Of a stretch of DNA of 60,850 nucleotides, positions 47,896-58,241 are shown one piece after another. This stretch comes from Halioglobus sp. (GTDB taxonomy: Bacteria > Pseudomonadota > Gammaproteobacteria > Pseudomonadales > Halieaceae): NCBI GenBank assembly GCA_020443345.1, contig JAGRIH010000021.1, positions 109,018 through 169,867 on the forward strand, given 5' to 3'. The translations under genes were made by a program, and so were the position numbers. The notes under the pieces are model-generated. The model was not told where the DNA came from. It searched no databases and saw nothing but the letters and a program-made list of their open reading frames with translations. Numbering within the stretch: position 1 is the stretch's first letter; each line of letters opens with the position of its first letter.

Positions 47896-48031
47896 GCGAC
47901 TGTCACGGCTCCCCTGTCGGCAGCGGGCCAGTATAAACCAGTAGCCGTCGCAGATGATATTGCGCCGCGAAGCGCTTTGCGCGGTGCGCTTCCAGGCCCT
48001 GTTTCGAGCGGGTAGAATGCCGCTCTTGCAC

Positions 48032-49291
48032 ATGTCCGGGACACGCTCTGTGAACAACATTCTGCTCTTGACCCTGGCGGGCGCCGACCAACCCGGCCTC
48101 ACTGCGGGCGTGACTGCGGTACTGGCCGAGTACGCAGTCAATGTCCTGGATATCGGCCAGGCGGTCATCCACTCGACCCTGTCCATGGGGGTGCTGGTGG
48201 AAACCCCGCCCGACTGCGACCACGCCGCGCTGTCCCAAGCCGTGCAGGCCTACGGCACCGCGCGGGGCATGCGCGTGCGCAGCACACCCGTAGCGGCCGA
48301 GAGTTACGCCCAGTGGGTGCGCGGCCAGGGTCAGGCGCGCTATATCATCACCCTGCTGGCGCGCAAAATTACCGCCGATCAACTGGCCAAAGTGACTGCC
48401 GTGGTGTACCGCTACGGGCTCAATATCGATGGTATCAATCGCCTGTCGGGGCGTATTCCCCTGGGTGAGCTGCCCGCGTTGAGCAAGGCCTGCGTGGAGT
48501 TTTCAGTGCGCGGCCCGCTCCGCGACCTGGCGGCGTTTCGCCGCGATCTGCTGGAGCTGGCGGCCGCCCTGGAGGTCGACTTGGCGTTTCAGCAGGACAA
48601 CATGTACCGCCGCAACCGCCGCCTGGTGGCGTTTGACATGGACTCGACGCTGATCGAGGCCGAAGTAATCGACGAGCTGGCTGCGCTGGCCGGCGTCGGC
48701 GAGCAGGTGAGCGCCATCACCGAGCGCGCCATGCGCGGGGAAATCGACTTCAGCGAGAGTTTCCGTACCCGGGTGGCCCTGCTCAAGGGGCTGGAGGAGG
48801 GCGCGCTGCTGCAGGTCGCCGGGGAGCTGAAAATTACCGAGGGCGCGGAGCAGTTGATCGACACCCTGCGCAAGCTGGGCTACAAGACCGCGATCCTGTC
48901 CGGCGGCTTTACGTTTTTTGCCCGTCACCTGCAGCAGCGGCTGGGTATCGATTATATCTACGCCAACGAGCTGGATATCGTTGACGGCCGGGTCACCGGC
49001 AACGTGGTCGGAGCCATCGTGGACGGCGCGCGCAAGGCCGAACTGCTGTGCCAGCTCGCGGTGGAGGAGGGCATTGACCTGCAGCAGGTGATCGCCGTGG
49101 GCGACGGCGCCAATGACCTGCCCATGCTCAGCACGGCGGGGCTGGGCATTGCCTTCAGGGCCAAACCGCTGGTACAGCAGTCCGCCGAACAGTCCATCTC
49201 GACCCTGGGACTGGACGCCATACTGTATCTGCTGGGTTTTTCCGACCGCCATCAGCAGGCCGCCGGCGCATCAGATATTGCTCCACAGTGA
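48032..49291 (+). CDS. serB: Phosphoserine phosphatase with ACT domains
   Basis: Final step of serine synthesis. The 419-aa protein has an N-terminal ACT region (LLLTLAGADQPGLTAGVTAV and ITADQLAKVTAVVYRYGL, probably two ACT folds) and a C-terminal HAD domain: FDMDSTLIEAEVID with the nucleophile Asp, the AILSGGFTFF motif and GDGANDLPMLSTAG. Starts at ATG 48032 or GTG 48050 are both possible; 48032 is used. The long two-ACT form is the Pseudomonas/E. coli type. It overlaps the convergent PilZ-tailed gene by 21 bp. Confidence 0.95.
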   Translation: MSGTRSVNNILLLTLAGADQPGLTAGVTAVLAEYAVNVLDIGQAVIHSTLSMGVLVETPPDCDHAALSQAVQAYGTARGMRVRSTPVAAESYAQWVRGQGQARYIITLLARKITADQLAKVTAVVYRYGLNIDGINRLSGRIPLGELPALSKACVEFSVRGPLRDLAAFRRDLLELAAALEVDLAFQQDNMYRRNRRLVAFDMDSTLIEAEVIDELAALAGVGEQVSAITERAMRGEIDFSESFRTRVALLKGLEEGALLQVAGELKITEGAEQLIDTLRKLGYKTAILSGGFTFFARHLQQRLGIDYIYANELDIVDGRVTGNVVGAIVDGARKAELLCQLAVEEGIDLQQVIAVGDGANDLPMLSTAGLGIAFRAKPLVQQSAEQSISTLGLDAILYLLGFSDRHQQAAGASDIAPQ

Positions 49292-51100
49292 GTCATAGCT
49301 ATCGCGCAGGCCGTTCCTGTCCTCGGCCAGCACATCGCCCAGTTGTTTGACGTAGCGAAAATCGAACTGGGTATAGCTGCCGGTCGCCGCCACCTGCCGC
49401 AATAACTGGATGTGAAACTCCTCGCCGTGACGCAGCAGCGTGATTTTCTGGTTTTCCCGGAAGCCCGCCCGGGGCGTGATCAGCGTGTGGGGCTGTCCCA
49501 CCAGTTTGATCTCCGGCAGCAGCAGAGCGCGCATGGGCGCGCTTTTTTCGCCGGTTTTTTGCCGGATGCAGGCGCCGTATGGCATGGCGCGCGGGCTGAG
49601 CAGCTCCAGGCCGATCAGTGTTCTGTCCGGTTCCAGGTTGCTGAGCCAGCGTATCACCGCGATCACCCAGTCCCTGCCCTGCGGCTCCCGAATACACACG
49701 ATATCGCCGGTTCGTATATCGCCGGGCAGTTCGGGGCTCCACTCCAGGCAATAGCCGCCCGGGCTGGCATTGGCCAGTTCCACCTGGAATACCGGGTAGC
49801 GCTCTTCCGGCGGCAGCCGCGCATCGTCGTCCACCAGCAGGCTTCGGGTTGCGGGGTCCAGCTCTATCCGGTGCTCCGCTTCGGCGGCGCTGTCCTCAGC
49901 GGCGGCCGCGGCGTCGCGCGGGGTGTCCTCCTGCGGATTGGCCTGCTGCCACACGTCCGCCTGCTGCCGCGCGGGCAGAAACGGATTGGCGGCCACCCGG
50001 TCGGCAGCCGGCGCGGTGTAGTCGTCGCCGTATAAATGCTGCTCGAAGGATTTTTCGCCGGCCAGGTGATAGTGCGCACTGCTCAGACCGATACAGACCG
50101 ACAGCGGGCCGCCCACACTGCTGCGATGAAAATTGCGCAGGCTCATTTTTCCCAGCGAGACGATCAGGTGTTCCAGCGTATTGCCGGAGAGTGTCGTGTC
50201 CTTGTCGAAATGGATGCCGCGTTGGCCGTCGCTCTCACGCAACTGCTCCAGATGCTGGATCAGCGGCCCGGTATCGATAAACCGGCACTGCTCGTGGGGC
50301 CGTGTCTTGTGCAGGGAGCTGTACAGGGGTGGGCGGTCGCTGGTCAGATCGACGACAAACAGCCCCCGGCCGCTGCCGGCCATCTGCAGCCGGATGAACT
50401 CGGACCATTTCTTCAGGCCGCGGTAGATCGCTGCCAGATCGCCCTGGCGCAACTGGTTGGCTTTGCAGCAGCCCAGCATCAGCACCTGCAGGTAGGCGGT
50501 GGCGATGGACCGCGCGCCCGACAGCGGTTCGGTGAGCGGCAGTTGTGTCAGCTGCTGGCCGTCGGCCAGTGCGTACAACTGGTGCAGGGACAGCCAGCCG
50601 TGCGGCTCGATGGGGCGGTGCAGCTGCAGAGTCAGTAGTATCTTGCGGCCGGTAAACACCAAGGCGCGGTGTATTGCCTCACACGCCAGCCGCGCCGGGT
50701 TGGTGTCGCGGATCTTGTCCCGGTGCTGTATCGCCTCGATCGCCACGATGGTATAGGCGGTGCTGAGCAGGTTGAGCAGCTCTTCGGCCAGCGCGGCCAT
50801 CTGCCGCGGCTCCTCCGGCATCACCAGAGGCTGACTGAGGAAGCGGCGCGACAGATTGGAAACCGCCACCTCGAGACTGGGCCGGATCGCCTCGACGATT
50901 GTAAAGCGCAGCTCGGGTCCCAGTGCGGTGCGGTTTAGTGCACTCAGTGCCTGCCGCAACTGTTGCACCACGGCGCGAGTGTTGGTTACCGGCAGGCCCT
51001 GCGCCCAGTTTTGCGCCGCCTCGGCGTGCAGTGCAAACAGGTCGAAGACAGCCAGATCCTGTCGCGGAATCTTCAGTTTTACGGGTGTATTGCCGACCAT
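49271..51100 (-). CDS. Conserved protein with C-terminal PilZ-like domain
   Basis: A 609-aa cytoplasmic protein with a long helical N-terminal part of no known fold (about 1-400), a variable acidic linker (about 370-415), and a PilZ-like beta-barrel near 425-515 holding [11 protein letters not shown], the NxSxxG motif. The RxxxR motif needed for c-di-GMP binding is not clear (only RLPPEER), so binding is unproven. A similar gene lies beside efp in Pseudomonas (from memory), and here it is divergent from efp with 134 bp between. The function is unknown. Confidence 0.75.
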   Translation of the reverse strand: MVGNTPVKLKIPRQDLAVFDLFALHAEAAQNWAQGLPVTNTRAVVQQLRQALSALNRTALGPELRFTIVEAIRPSLEVAVSNLSRRFLSQPLVMPEEPRQMAALAEELLNLLSTAYTIVAIEAIQHRDKIRDTNPARLACEAIHRALVFTGRKILLTLQLHRPIEPHGWLSLHQLYALADGQQLTQLPLTEPLSGARSIATAYLQVLMLGCCKANQLRQGDLAAIYRGLKKWSEFIRLQMAGSGRGLFVVDLTSDRPPLYSSLHKTRPHEQCRFIDTGPLIQHLEQLRESDGQRGIHFDKDTTLSGNTLEHLIVSLGKMSLRNFHRSSVGGPLSVCIGLSSAHYHLAGEKSFEQHLYGDDYTAPAADRVAANPFLPARQQADVWQQANPQEDTPRDAAAAAEDSAAEAEHRIELDPATRSLLVDDDARLPPEERYPVFQVELANASPGGYCLEWSPELPGDIRTGDIVCIREPQGRDWVIAVIRWLSNLEPDRTLIGLELLSPRAMPYGACIRQKTGEKSAPMRALLLPEIKLVGQPHTLITPRAGFRENQKITLLRHGEEFHIQLLRQVAATGSYTQFDFRYVKQLGDVLAEDRNGLRDSYDSLWSNI

Positions 51101-51234
51101 ATATTCTACACCTTCGTTGTTATTACCGGGCGCACCTGTACGACCTAGAATATCCTAATTATCCGGTATCTGCCATTGACGCACGCGCTGCGTTATCATT
51201 GGCGCCCGCTCATTCACTACGGAACGCGAGCACT

Positions 51235-51807
51235 ATGGCGAACTACTCCACCAATGAATTTCGCTCGGGTCTGAAGGTCATGCTGGACGGTGAACCCTGC
51301 AGCATCCTCGACAACGAGTTTGTGAAACCCGGCAAAGGCCAGGCCTTCAACCGGGTCAAGCTGCGCAATCTGAACACGGGCAGAGTGTGGGAGCGCACCT
51401 TCAAGTCGGGCGAGAGTCTGGAGGGCGCGGATGTCGTGGACCGCACCATGGAGTACCTCTACACCGACGGCGAATTCTGGTATTTCATGGAGCCGGATAC
51501 GTTTGAGCAGCACCAGGCCGATGCCAAGGCCGTGGGCGATTCCCACTTGTGGCTCAAGGAGCAAAACACCTGCGAGGTCACGCTCTACAACGGCACGCCG
51601 CTGGCGGTGACGCCGCCCAATTTTGTCGAACTGGAAATCGTCGAAACTGACCCGGGTGTCAAGGGCGACACCGCCAGCGGCGGCAGCAAGCCGGCCCGGC
51701 TCAGCACCGGGGCGGTGGTCAAGGTGCCGCTGTTTCTCACCCAGGGCGAGGTCATTCGTGTGGATACCCGCACCGGCGAGTACCAGAGCCGGGCCTCGAA
51801 GTCCTGA
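51235..51807 (+). CDS. efp: Elongation factor P
   Basis: Rescues ribosomes stalled on polyproline stretches. From ATG at 51235 it is 190 aa in three beta domains. The KOW-like domain has [19 protein letters not shown], with the modified Lys34 in KPGKGQAF. This is the Lys form used by the EpmA system rather than the Arg or short-loop forms. An upstream in-frame extension to 50923 is rejected. epmA follows after 8 bp, so the factor and its ligase are probably made together. Confidence 0.97.
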   Translation: MANYSTNEFRSGLKVMLDGEPCSILDNEFVKPGKGQAFNRVKLRNLNTGRVWERTFKSGESLEGADVVDRTMEYLYTDGEFWYFMEPDTFEQHQADAKAVGDSHLWLKEQNTCEVTLYNGTPLAVTPPNFVELEIVETDPGVKGDTASGGSKPARLSTGAVVKVPLFLTQGEVIRVDTRTGEYQSRASKS

Positions 51808-51815
51808 CCAACCCC

Positions 51816-52769
51816 GTGCACTGGCGTCCGGGCGCGGGCGTCGAGCAGCTCCGCGCGCGGGCGCGTCTGCTGCGCGTGCTGCGCGCCTTCTTTGAGGCGC
51901 GCGACATTCTGGAGGTGGAGACGCCGCTGTTGTGCGCCAGCGGTGTCACCGATCCGGCCATCGAGCCCCTGATCGTGGCTTCCGGCAGCGCGCTGCGGGC
52001 GCCACGCTACCTGCAGAGCTCCCCTGAGTACGCGATGAAGCGTTTGCTCGCGGCCGGCAGCGGCGCCGTGTACCAGATCGCCCGCGCCTTCCGCGACGGT
52101 GAGGTCGGCCGTCTCCACAACCCCGAGTTCACCCTGCTGGAATGGTACCGCCCGGACTTCGATCACCACCAGTTGATGGACGAAGTGGCAGAGCTGGTGC
52201 GCCACTGCCTGGGTGAACGGTCGCGGCGGAACTACCCCTACCGCGAGCTGTTCCTGGACCTGCTGGGGCTGGACCCCTTCACTGCTGCGGATGCGCAGGT
52301 GGAAGCGCTGGCGCGCGATCACGTCGAGGTCGGCGATCTGGCCGGCGAGCGCGATCTGTGGCTGGACGTGCTGATGAGCCATGTGATCGAGCCGCAACTG
52401 GCGGACCGCGGCATGGTCTTCGTCTACGACTACCCGGCCTCACAGGCGGCCCTGTCACGTATTGTCGAGGTCGATGACGTGCAGGTGGGTCAGCGTTTCG
52501 AGCTGTACGTGGATGGCGTGGAGCTGGCCAACGGCTACTGCGAGCTCGGCGACGAGGCCCAGCAGCGGCGGCGTTTCGTGCGGGACAACCAGCGCCGCCG
52601 CGCCGCCGGCCAGGTCGAGCGCCCCATAGATGAATATCTGCTGGCCGCGCTGGCGCACGGTTTGCCCGCTTGCAGCGGCGTGGCACTGGGTGTCGACAGG
52701 CTGCTACTGCTGGCCACAGGATGTGCGGACATCCGCCAGGTGCTGGCCTTCGACTGGGCGCGCACCTGA
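51816..52769 (+). CDS. epmA: EF-P beta-lysine (lysyl) ligase
   Basis: A truncated class II lysyl-tRNA synthetase paralog that adds (R)-beta-lysine to Lys34 of EF-P. The 317-aa protein has only the catalytic domain, with the class II motifs FFEARDILEVETPLL (motif 1), FRDGEVGRLHNPEFTLLEWY (motif 2) and SGVALGVDRLLLLATG (motif 3). The anticodon-binding domain of LysS is missing, as expected. The start is GTG at 51816. EpmB, the lysine 2,3-aminomutase, is not in the window. Confidence 0.95.
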   Translation: MHWRPGAGVEQLRARARLLRVLRAFFEARDILEVETPLLCASGVTDPAIEPLIVASGSALRAPRYLQSSPEYAMKRLLAAGSGAVYQIARAFRDGEVGRLHNPEFTLLEWYRPDFDHHQLMDEVAELVRHCLGERSRRNYPYRELFLDLLGLDPFTAADAQVEALARDHVEVGDLAGERDLWLDVLMSHVIEPQLADRGMVFVYDYPASQAALSRIVEVDDVQVGQRFELYVDGVELANGYCELGDEAQQRRRFVRDNQRRRAAGQVERPIDEYLLAALAHGLPACSGVALGVDRLLLLATGCADIRQVLAFDWART

Positions 52770-52917
52770 AGGGGGTGATCACCAACGCTGACAGCGCGCC
52801 GGTCGCCTGCCGCGATCGCGCGCCATCCGCGTTGCCGGCACGCGGGTCCGGGCAGTTGCGAATGTGCGGCAGCGCAAAACGGCGGACGGCCAGGGGTGCG
52901 GCGTGGCGCGCGTGGTG

Positions 52918-54585
52918 ATGTCTGACACAGCGCCCACACTGGCGCCGCACTACTATCGCGCGAACTTCCTTGTCCTGTGCGACACCGTGGAAGCGCAGTA
53001 TGCGGACCTGTTGAGCGGGCCCGAGCGCGACTGGTTGCAGACACTGCGCACGCTGCCGTTCCAGGCGCAGTGCCTGTATGTGCGGCTGGTTTCCCGGGTG
53101 GGGCCCTGGTTTCGCGAGAGCAGGCTGGATTACCCGGAGATCGGGGCGCTCGAGCCCGTCATCGACACCCTGGTGCGAGCAAAGATGCTGCAACAGGCCG
53201 CAGCGCTGTCGGTGGACGAACTCGGCGCCCTGTATACCCGCGCGGAACTGCAGCAAGCCTGCGCTGCGCGCCTGTCGTGCACCCTACACGCAGCGTCCAA
53301 GGCGGCGCTGCTGGAGACGATCGAGGCGTGGTCGCTGGGGGGCGAGGTCCATGCGCAGCTCGCGGCGGCGGTGGATGCACAGCGTATTGTCGCGCCCTGC
53401 CACGTGGAGCAGGTGCAACTGTTCCAGTTGTTGTTTTTTGGCAACCGGCGCCAGAGCCTGACCGATTTCGTGCTCAGTGATCTGGGTGTCGCGCGCTACT
53501 ATCCCTACCCGCTGGATCGCCGCTTCCGGCTGTTCGAGCAGCGCGCGGCACTGGATGAATACCTGGCCTGTGCGGCCTTCGAGGACGACTGGCGGCAGTG
53601 CCGCGATACAGGGGACGGCGCGGCGCTGCCTGAGCTGGCGGCGCAACTGCTGTCGCGGAGAATACGGTATCCTTCCAGCGAGGGCCGCTGGCACCGGCTG
53701 TGCAACGCAGTGGGCAGGGAACTGGAGCGGCTCGGTGAACTGGACCTGGCGGCGCGGCTGTACGCCCGCAGCCAGTGCCACCCGGCCCGCGAGCGGCGCG
53801 CGCGGATTCACGAACGCCGCAAAGACTGGACCGCCGCGGCGGCGCTGTGTCGGGAAATCCTCAGTGAACCGTGGTGCGAAGCGGAGTCGGAGGCGGCCGG
53901 TCGCATCCTGTCGCGGGCCCGGCGCCGCCTGGGCGAACCGCCGGCGCCGCGCCGGCGAGACGCGTTCGTGGAACTGGTGCTGTCCCTGCCGCGCGAGCAG
54001 TCCCCGGTGGAGCTGCGGGCTGCGCAGCACCTGGCGGCGCACTGGCACGCAGTGCACTACGTGGAGAACAGCTTGATGAATGCACTGTTCGGGCTGGCCT
54101 TCTGGGAGCAGATTTTTGCTCCGGTGCCCGGCGTCTTCCACAATCCCTACCAGAGCGCGCCCGCGGATATGTACGCTCCGGAGTTTCGGGCGCGGCGCCG
54201 GCAGCAGCTGGCGCTGCGCCTGGAGCAACTGCGCACGGGCAATATCCCCGCCATGCTGGATGCCGCCTGGCGCGACTACGCCGGCCTGCAGTGCCGCTGG
54301 GTCGACTGGCGTCGTCTCGATCGGGAACTGCTCGCATCGGCTGCGCGCACCCTGCCCGCCGGCCACCTGCTCGCCATCTGGGAGCGCATGCTGTTCGACC
54401 CGCGCGACAACCGCCGGGGTTTTCCCGACCTGCTCGCCCTGGGCGCGCAACCCGGCGACTACTGCCTGATAGAGGTCAAGGGGCCGGGGGACGCCCTGCA
54501 GGACAGCCAGAAGCGCTGGCTGCGGTATTTCAGTGCACAGGGTATCCCCGCCGCTGTGGCCCGGGTGGAGTGGACGCATGACTGA
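52918..54585 (+). CDS. VRR-NUC domain (FAN1-like) nuclease
   Basis: A 555-aa protein from ATG at 52918. The C-terminal 120 residues are a VRR-NUC nuclease: RGFPDLLALG, CLIEVKGPGDALQDSQKRWL, with Asp in PDL and Glu-x-Lys in EVKGPGD as in the PD-(D/E)xK site. The N-terminal part (HYYRANFLVLCDTVEAQYADL) is the SAP-like and TPR-like helical region of bacterial FAN1. FAN1 unhooks interstrand crosslinks and cuts 5' flaps. The next gene overlaps its stop by 8 bp and is a helicase, so the two likely form a repair pair. An upstream start at 52864 is less likely. Confidence 0.88.
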   Translation: MSDTAPTLAPHYYRANFLVLCDTVEAQYADLLSGPERDWLQTLRTLPFQAQCLYVRLVSRVGPWFRESRLDYPEIGALEPVIDTLVRAKMLQQAAALSVDELGALYTRAELQQACAARLSCTLHAASKAALLETIEAWSLGGEVHAQLAAAVDAQRIVAPCHVEQVQLFQLLFFGNRRQSLTDFVLSDLGVARYYPYPLDRRFRLFEQRAALDEYLACAAFEDDWRQCRDTGDGAALPELAAQLLSRRIRYPSSEGRWHRLCNAVGRELERLGELDLAARLYARSQCHPARERRARIHERRKDWTAAAALCREILSEPWCEAESEAAGRILSRARRRLGEPPAPRRRDAFVELVLSLPREQSPVELRAAQHLAAHWHAVHYVENSLMNALFGLAFWEQIFAPVPGVFHNPYQSAPADMYAPEFRARRRQQLALRLEQLRTGNIPAMLDAAWRDYAGLQCRWVDWRRLDRELLASAARTLPAGHLLAIWERMLFDPRDNRRGFPDLLALGAQPGDYCLIEVKGPGDALQDSQKRWLRYFSAQGIPAAVARVEWTHD

Positions 54586-56920
54586 GCTGCAGGTCGCCGT
54601 GGCGGATCTGGCGCGCTTTTGCCACCGCCGCGGGGATCTCGATCACCGCTTCACGCCATCGCCCACTGCCGAGCAGGGGGTGGCCGGCCACCAGCGCCTG
54701 TATGCCCGCCGACCCGCCGGCTACCGCCGCGAGTTCCCGGTGGAGTACCTGCACCAGGAGGAGCGGCTGCGCCTGATACTGCGCGGCCGGGCCGACGGCT
54801 ACGATCCCGCACAGGGTCTGGTGGAGGAGATCAAGACCTGCCGCGTGGACCCCGCCGGTATTCCCGCGGCGGTGTGGGACATGCACCTGGCACAGGGGCG
54901 CCTGTACGCGGCCGTTATCGCCGCCGCGCAGCACGGAAGCTGCGGGCCTGATGAGAGCCCCGCGCGGCAGGTGCGCCTGACCTGGTTCAACATCGACACC
55001 GAGCACGAGTACAGTCAGACAGAAAGCTATACGCGCGATGAACTGGCGTCTTTCCTGGCGGACACGCTGGAGCGGTTTGCGCAGTGGATGCGGACGCTGG
55101 CCGCACTGCGCAGCGCCCGCGATGCCAGCCTGCGGGCGCTGGCCTTTCCCCACGGCGACTTTCGCCCCGGCCAGCGAGAGATTGCCGAGTTGACCTACAA
55201 GTGTATCGACCAGGGCGGCCAGCTCCTGGTGGAGGCGCCCACCGGGATCGGCAAGACCGCGGCGGTGCTGTATCCCGCACTCAAAGCGCTGGCCACCGGC
55301 AAGCACGACAAGGTGGTATTCGTGACCGCCAGAACGGTGGGACGCCGCACGGTCGAGGCGACGCTGCACCAGTTTCGCGGGGCCGGTTACCGCGGCACGG
55401 CACTGAGTCTTACCGCAAAGGAGAGCATTTGCCTGTCGCCGGGGCGCGCCTGTCACCCCGATGACTGTCCCTATGCGCGCGGCTATTACGACCGGCTCCC
55501 CGCGGCGCTGGCGGCCGCTGTGCAGGAGCCGGCCCTGCGACGCCAGGAGCTGGAGGCCCTGGGCCGGCGCTTTGCGGTATGTCCCTACCAGCTGTCGCTC
55601 GATCTGCTGCCCTGGGTGGATGTCATTGTCGCCGACCAGCACTACGTGTTCAGTCTGAGCGCTGTGCTCAATACGCTGATGCAGTCCCGCGCCCGGCGCT
55701 GGAGCGTACTGCTCGACGAGGCCCACAACCTGCCGGACCGGGCCCGGGGCATGTACAGTGCGAAACTGACCAGGGCCGGGCTGCTGGCGGCCAGGGCGCA
55801 ACTCGCCGGCGGCACGGCCGGAAAGCACGGCAAGGCGTTGCGCCTGCACCTGGACCGGATCAACCGGGTGCTGCTGAGCCTGCAGAAAAGCCCCTGGGTC
55901 GAGGCGGAGTTTGACGCGCGCGCCGCACTGCCCGATGCACTGCCGCGCGCCTTGCGCGAGTTCACCGGCGCCACTGCACAGCAGTCGGCCGAACAGCCGG
56001 CCCTGTTGCAGCGCCATCCGGCCCTGATGGCTTTTTTTTTCGACGCCCTGCAATTTCTGCGCGTGAGCGAGCAGTGGGGCGATGACTACCGGCTGGAGTT
56101 GCGCCGCGGCAGCGCTCGCCAGAGCCTGTGTGTGACGCTCAATTGCCTGGACCCGGCCCGGCTGCTCGCCCGGCGCCACCGCAGTGCCCACTCGCTCACC
56201 GCGTTTTCCGCCACGCTCTCGCCGCTGCCCTGGACCCGGTCCCGCCTCGGTCTGGAGCAGGGCGCGGTGACTACGCGTACGGCCTCACCCTTCGCCTGCG
56301 ACCAGTTGCAGGTGCTGCTGGCCACTGATGTCGATACGCGTTTTACACGGCGCGGTGCATCCCTGCCCGCCCTGGCGCGTCGGCTGCGCCAGTGGCTGGC
56401 GCGCGAGCCGGGCAACTGTCTGCTGTACTTTTCCTCCTATGGCTACCTGCATGACGGCCTCCAAGCCATGGCCGATGCGCCGGAGCTGGCGCGGCGCACG
56501 GTCTGGGTACAGTGTCCGCAGCAGAGCGACAGCGGCCGCGAGCAACTGCTGGAACTGCTCGCCCGGCGCCGCGATGTCGCCGCGTTCTGCATACTCGGCG
56601 GCGTGTTCGGCGAGGGCATCGACCTGCCGGGGGAGCAGCTATCCAGTGTGGTTGTGGTGGGTGTGGGCCTGCCCCAGGTCAACCGCGATACCCGTCAGCT
56701 GCAGGACTGGTACCAACAGCGCTACGGCGCGGGTTTCGAGTATGCCTTCGTGTACCCGGGCATGCAGAAGGTGGACCAGGCGCTGGGCCGGGTGGTGCGG
56801 CGCATGGAGGACCGCGGAAGCGCCCTGTTGATCGATTCGCGCTACCGGCAGCGGCAGTACCGCGAGCTGCTGCCCCCGTGGTGGCATTACACGTACTGCG
56901 CAGATGGCGAGAGTGAATAA
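54578..56920 (+). CDS. XPD/DinG-like Fe-S helicase with N-terminal PD-(D/E)xK region
   Basis: A 780-aa helicase of superfamily 2. Walker A is VEAPTGIGKTAAVL (about 218-231) and the DEAH box is LLDEAHN (about 378-384). Four cysteines (about 285, 292, 297, 335) have the spacing of the 4Fe-4S domain of XPD/DinG. The C-terminal motifs FGEGIDLPGEQLSS and ALGRVVRRMEDRG (motif VI) are present. The first 150 residues hold GRADGYDP and VEEIKTCR, a PD-(D/E)xK nuclease-like pattern. It starts at ATG 54578, overlapping the FAN1-like gene, and probably unwinds its substrate. Confidence 0.9.
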   Translation: MTELQVAVADLARFCHRRGDLDHRFTPSPTAEQGVAGHQRLYARRPAGYRREFPVEYLHQEERLRLILRGRADGYDPAQGLVEEIKTCRVDPAGIPAAVWDMHLAQGRLYAAVIAAAQHGSCGPDESPARQVRLTWFNIDTEHEYSQTESYTRDELASFLADTLERFAQWMRTLAALRSARDASLRALAFPHGDFRPGQREIAELTYKCIDQGGQLLVEAPTGIGKTAAVLYPALKALATGKHDKVVFVTARTVGRRTVEATLHQFRGAGYRGTALSLTAKESICLSPGRACHPDDCPYARGYYDRLPAALAAAVQEPALRRQELEALGRRFAVCPYQLSLDLLPWVDVIVADQHYVFSLSAVLNTLMQSRARRWSVLLDEAHNLPDRARGMYSAKLTRAGLLAARAQLAGGTAGKHGKALRLHLDRINRVLLSLQKSPWVEAEFDARAALPDALPRALREFTGATAQQSAEQPALLQRHPALMAFFFDALQFLRVSEQWGDDYRLELRRGSARQSLCVTLNCLDPARLLARRHRSAHSLTAFSATLSPLPWTRSRLGLEQGAVTTRTASPFACDQLQVLLATDVDTRFTRRGASLPALARRLRQWLAREPGNCLLYFSSYGYLHDGLQAMADAPELARRTVWVQCPQQSDSGREQLLELLARRRDVAAFCILGGVFGEGIDLPGEQLSSVVVVGVGLPQVNRDTRQLQDWYQQRYGAGFEYAFVYPGMQKVDQALGRVVRRMEDRGSALLIDSRYRQRQYRELLPPWWHYTYCADGESE

Positions 56921-57097
56921 CGGGCATTGTTCCAGCAAACCCCGCTCTGTGGTAAAGTGCGGCGCTGCCCTGGTGAGAGGCAGATGATCGGCGGGCAACA
57001 GACTATACCAAGCGCGCCGCCAGGCTCGTCCGGAGCACATCGCGCAAACGACAAGTGACAACATCGAGTTGATTTAATGACGGGGGAACAAACCGCA

Positions 57098-58240
57098 ATG
57101 CGCATCGCTATTCCCAAGGAAACGCACCCGGGAGAAAACCGGGTCCCCATCACGCCGGACGTGGCGAAAAAACTGTGCCGCATGGGCGCTGAACTGACCA
57201 TCGAGCCGGGTCTGGGGCTGAGCGTCGGTTACGCCGACGAACAGTACACCGAGGCGGGTGCCAGCGTCGTCGGCGACCGCAGCAGTCTGTTTGGCAGCGC
57301 CGACCTGCTGTTGCGCCTGCGCAAGCCCGAGCTGCAGGAGATCGCGCTGATGAAGCGCGGTTGCATCCATATCAGCTACCTCGACCCCTTCAACGAGCAC
57401 GCGCTGGTCCATGCCTTCAAGGACGCGGGCGTGACCGCGATCAGCATGGAAATGATCCCGCGCACCACCCGCAGCCAGAAGATGGACGCGCTGAGTTCAC
57501 AGGCCAACCTGGCGGGTTATGTCATGGTGATACTCGCCGCGAGTCACCTGCCGCGCATTTTCCCCATGATGATGACGCCGGCCGGTACACTCAAGCCGGC
57601 CAACGTCTTTGTGATCGGCGCCGGGGTGGCGGGCCTGCAGGCCATCGCCACAGCTAAGCGCCTGGGCGCCAAGGTGACCGCCTTCGACACCCGGCCCGTG
57701 GTGGCCGAGCAGGTGCAGTCCCTGGGGGCCAAGTTCCTGGAGATCGACCTGGGAGAGACCGGCGAGACCGCCGGCGGCTACGCCCGCGAACTGACGCCCG
57801 AACAGGTGGAAATGCAGCGCCAGGCGCAAAAAGACGTCATCGCCCGGTCCGACGTGGTGATCACCACCGCCCAGGTGTTCGGGCGCAAGCCCCCGGTACT
57901 GGTGACCCGCGATATGGTTGAAGGCATGGCGCCCGGTTCGGTCATTGTCGACATGGCGGCCGAGACCGGCGGCAATGTCGAGGGCTCCGTCCCCAATGAG
58001 ATCGTGCAGCACGCCGGCGTGACCATCATCGGCAAGGGCAACCTCGCCGGCGAAGTCGCGCGCGACGCCAGCCAGATGTACTCCGCCAACCTGTTCAACC
58101 TGGTGGAGGATAACTGGGATGAGGAGAGCAAGCAGTTCGTGGTGGATTTCGAGGACGACATACTGCCCGGCTGCATCATTACCCACGGCGGTGAGGTGGT
58201 GAACGAAACGATCAAGCAAATCCTGGAAGGAGGGGCATAA
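57098..58240 (+). CDS. pntAA: Proton-translocating NAD(P) transhydrogenase, alpha subunit part 1
   Basis: NAD(H)-binding domain I of the transhydrogenase, cytosolic. The protein is 380 aa from ATG at 57098 (MRIAIPKETHPGENRVPITP), behind GGGGGA; ATG at 57077 would add seven residues. The NAD-site motif FVIGAGVAGLQAIATAKRLGA is intact, as are SEQVQSLGAKFLE-type and MAAETGGNVEGS segments. This form is split, with the membrane part of the alpha subunit on the next gene (58242). Confidence 0.94.
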   Translation: MRIAIPKETHPGENRVPITPDVAKKLCRMGAELTIEPGLGLSVGYADEQYTEAGASVVGDRSSLFGSADLLLRLRKPELQEIALMKRGCIHISYLDPFNEHALVHAFKDAGVTAISMEMIPRTTRSQKMDALSSQANLAGYVMVILAASHLPRIFPMMMTPAGTLKPANVFVIGAGVAGLQAIATAKRLGAKVTAFDTRPVVAEQVQSLGAKFLEIDLGETGETAGGYARELTPEQVEMQRQAQKDVIARSDVVITTAQVFGRKPPVLVTRDMVEGMAPGSVIVDMAAETGGNVEGSVPNEIVQHAGVTIIGKGNLAGEVARDASQMYSANLFNLVEDNWDEESKQFVVDFEDDILPGCIITHGGEVVNETIKQILEGGA

Positions 58241-58241
58241 C

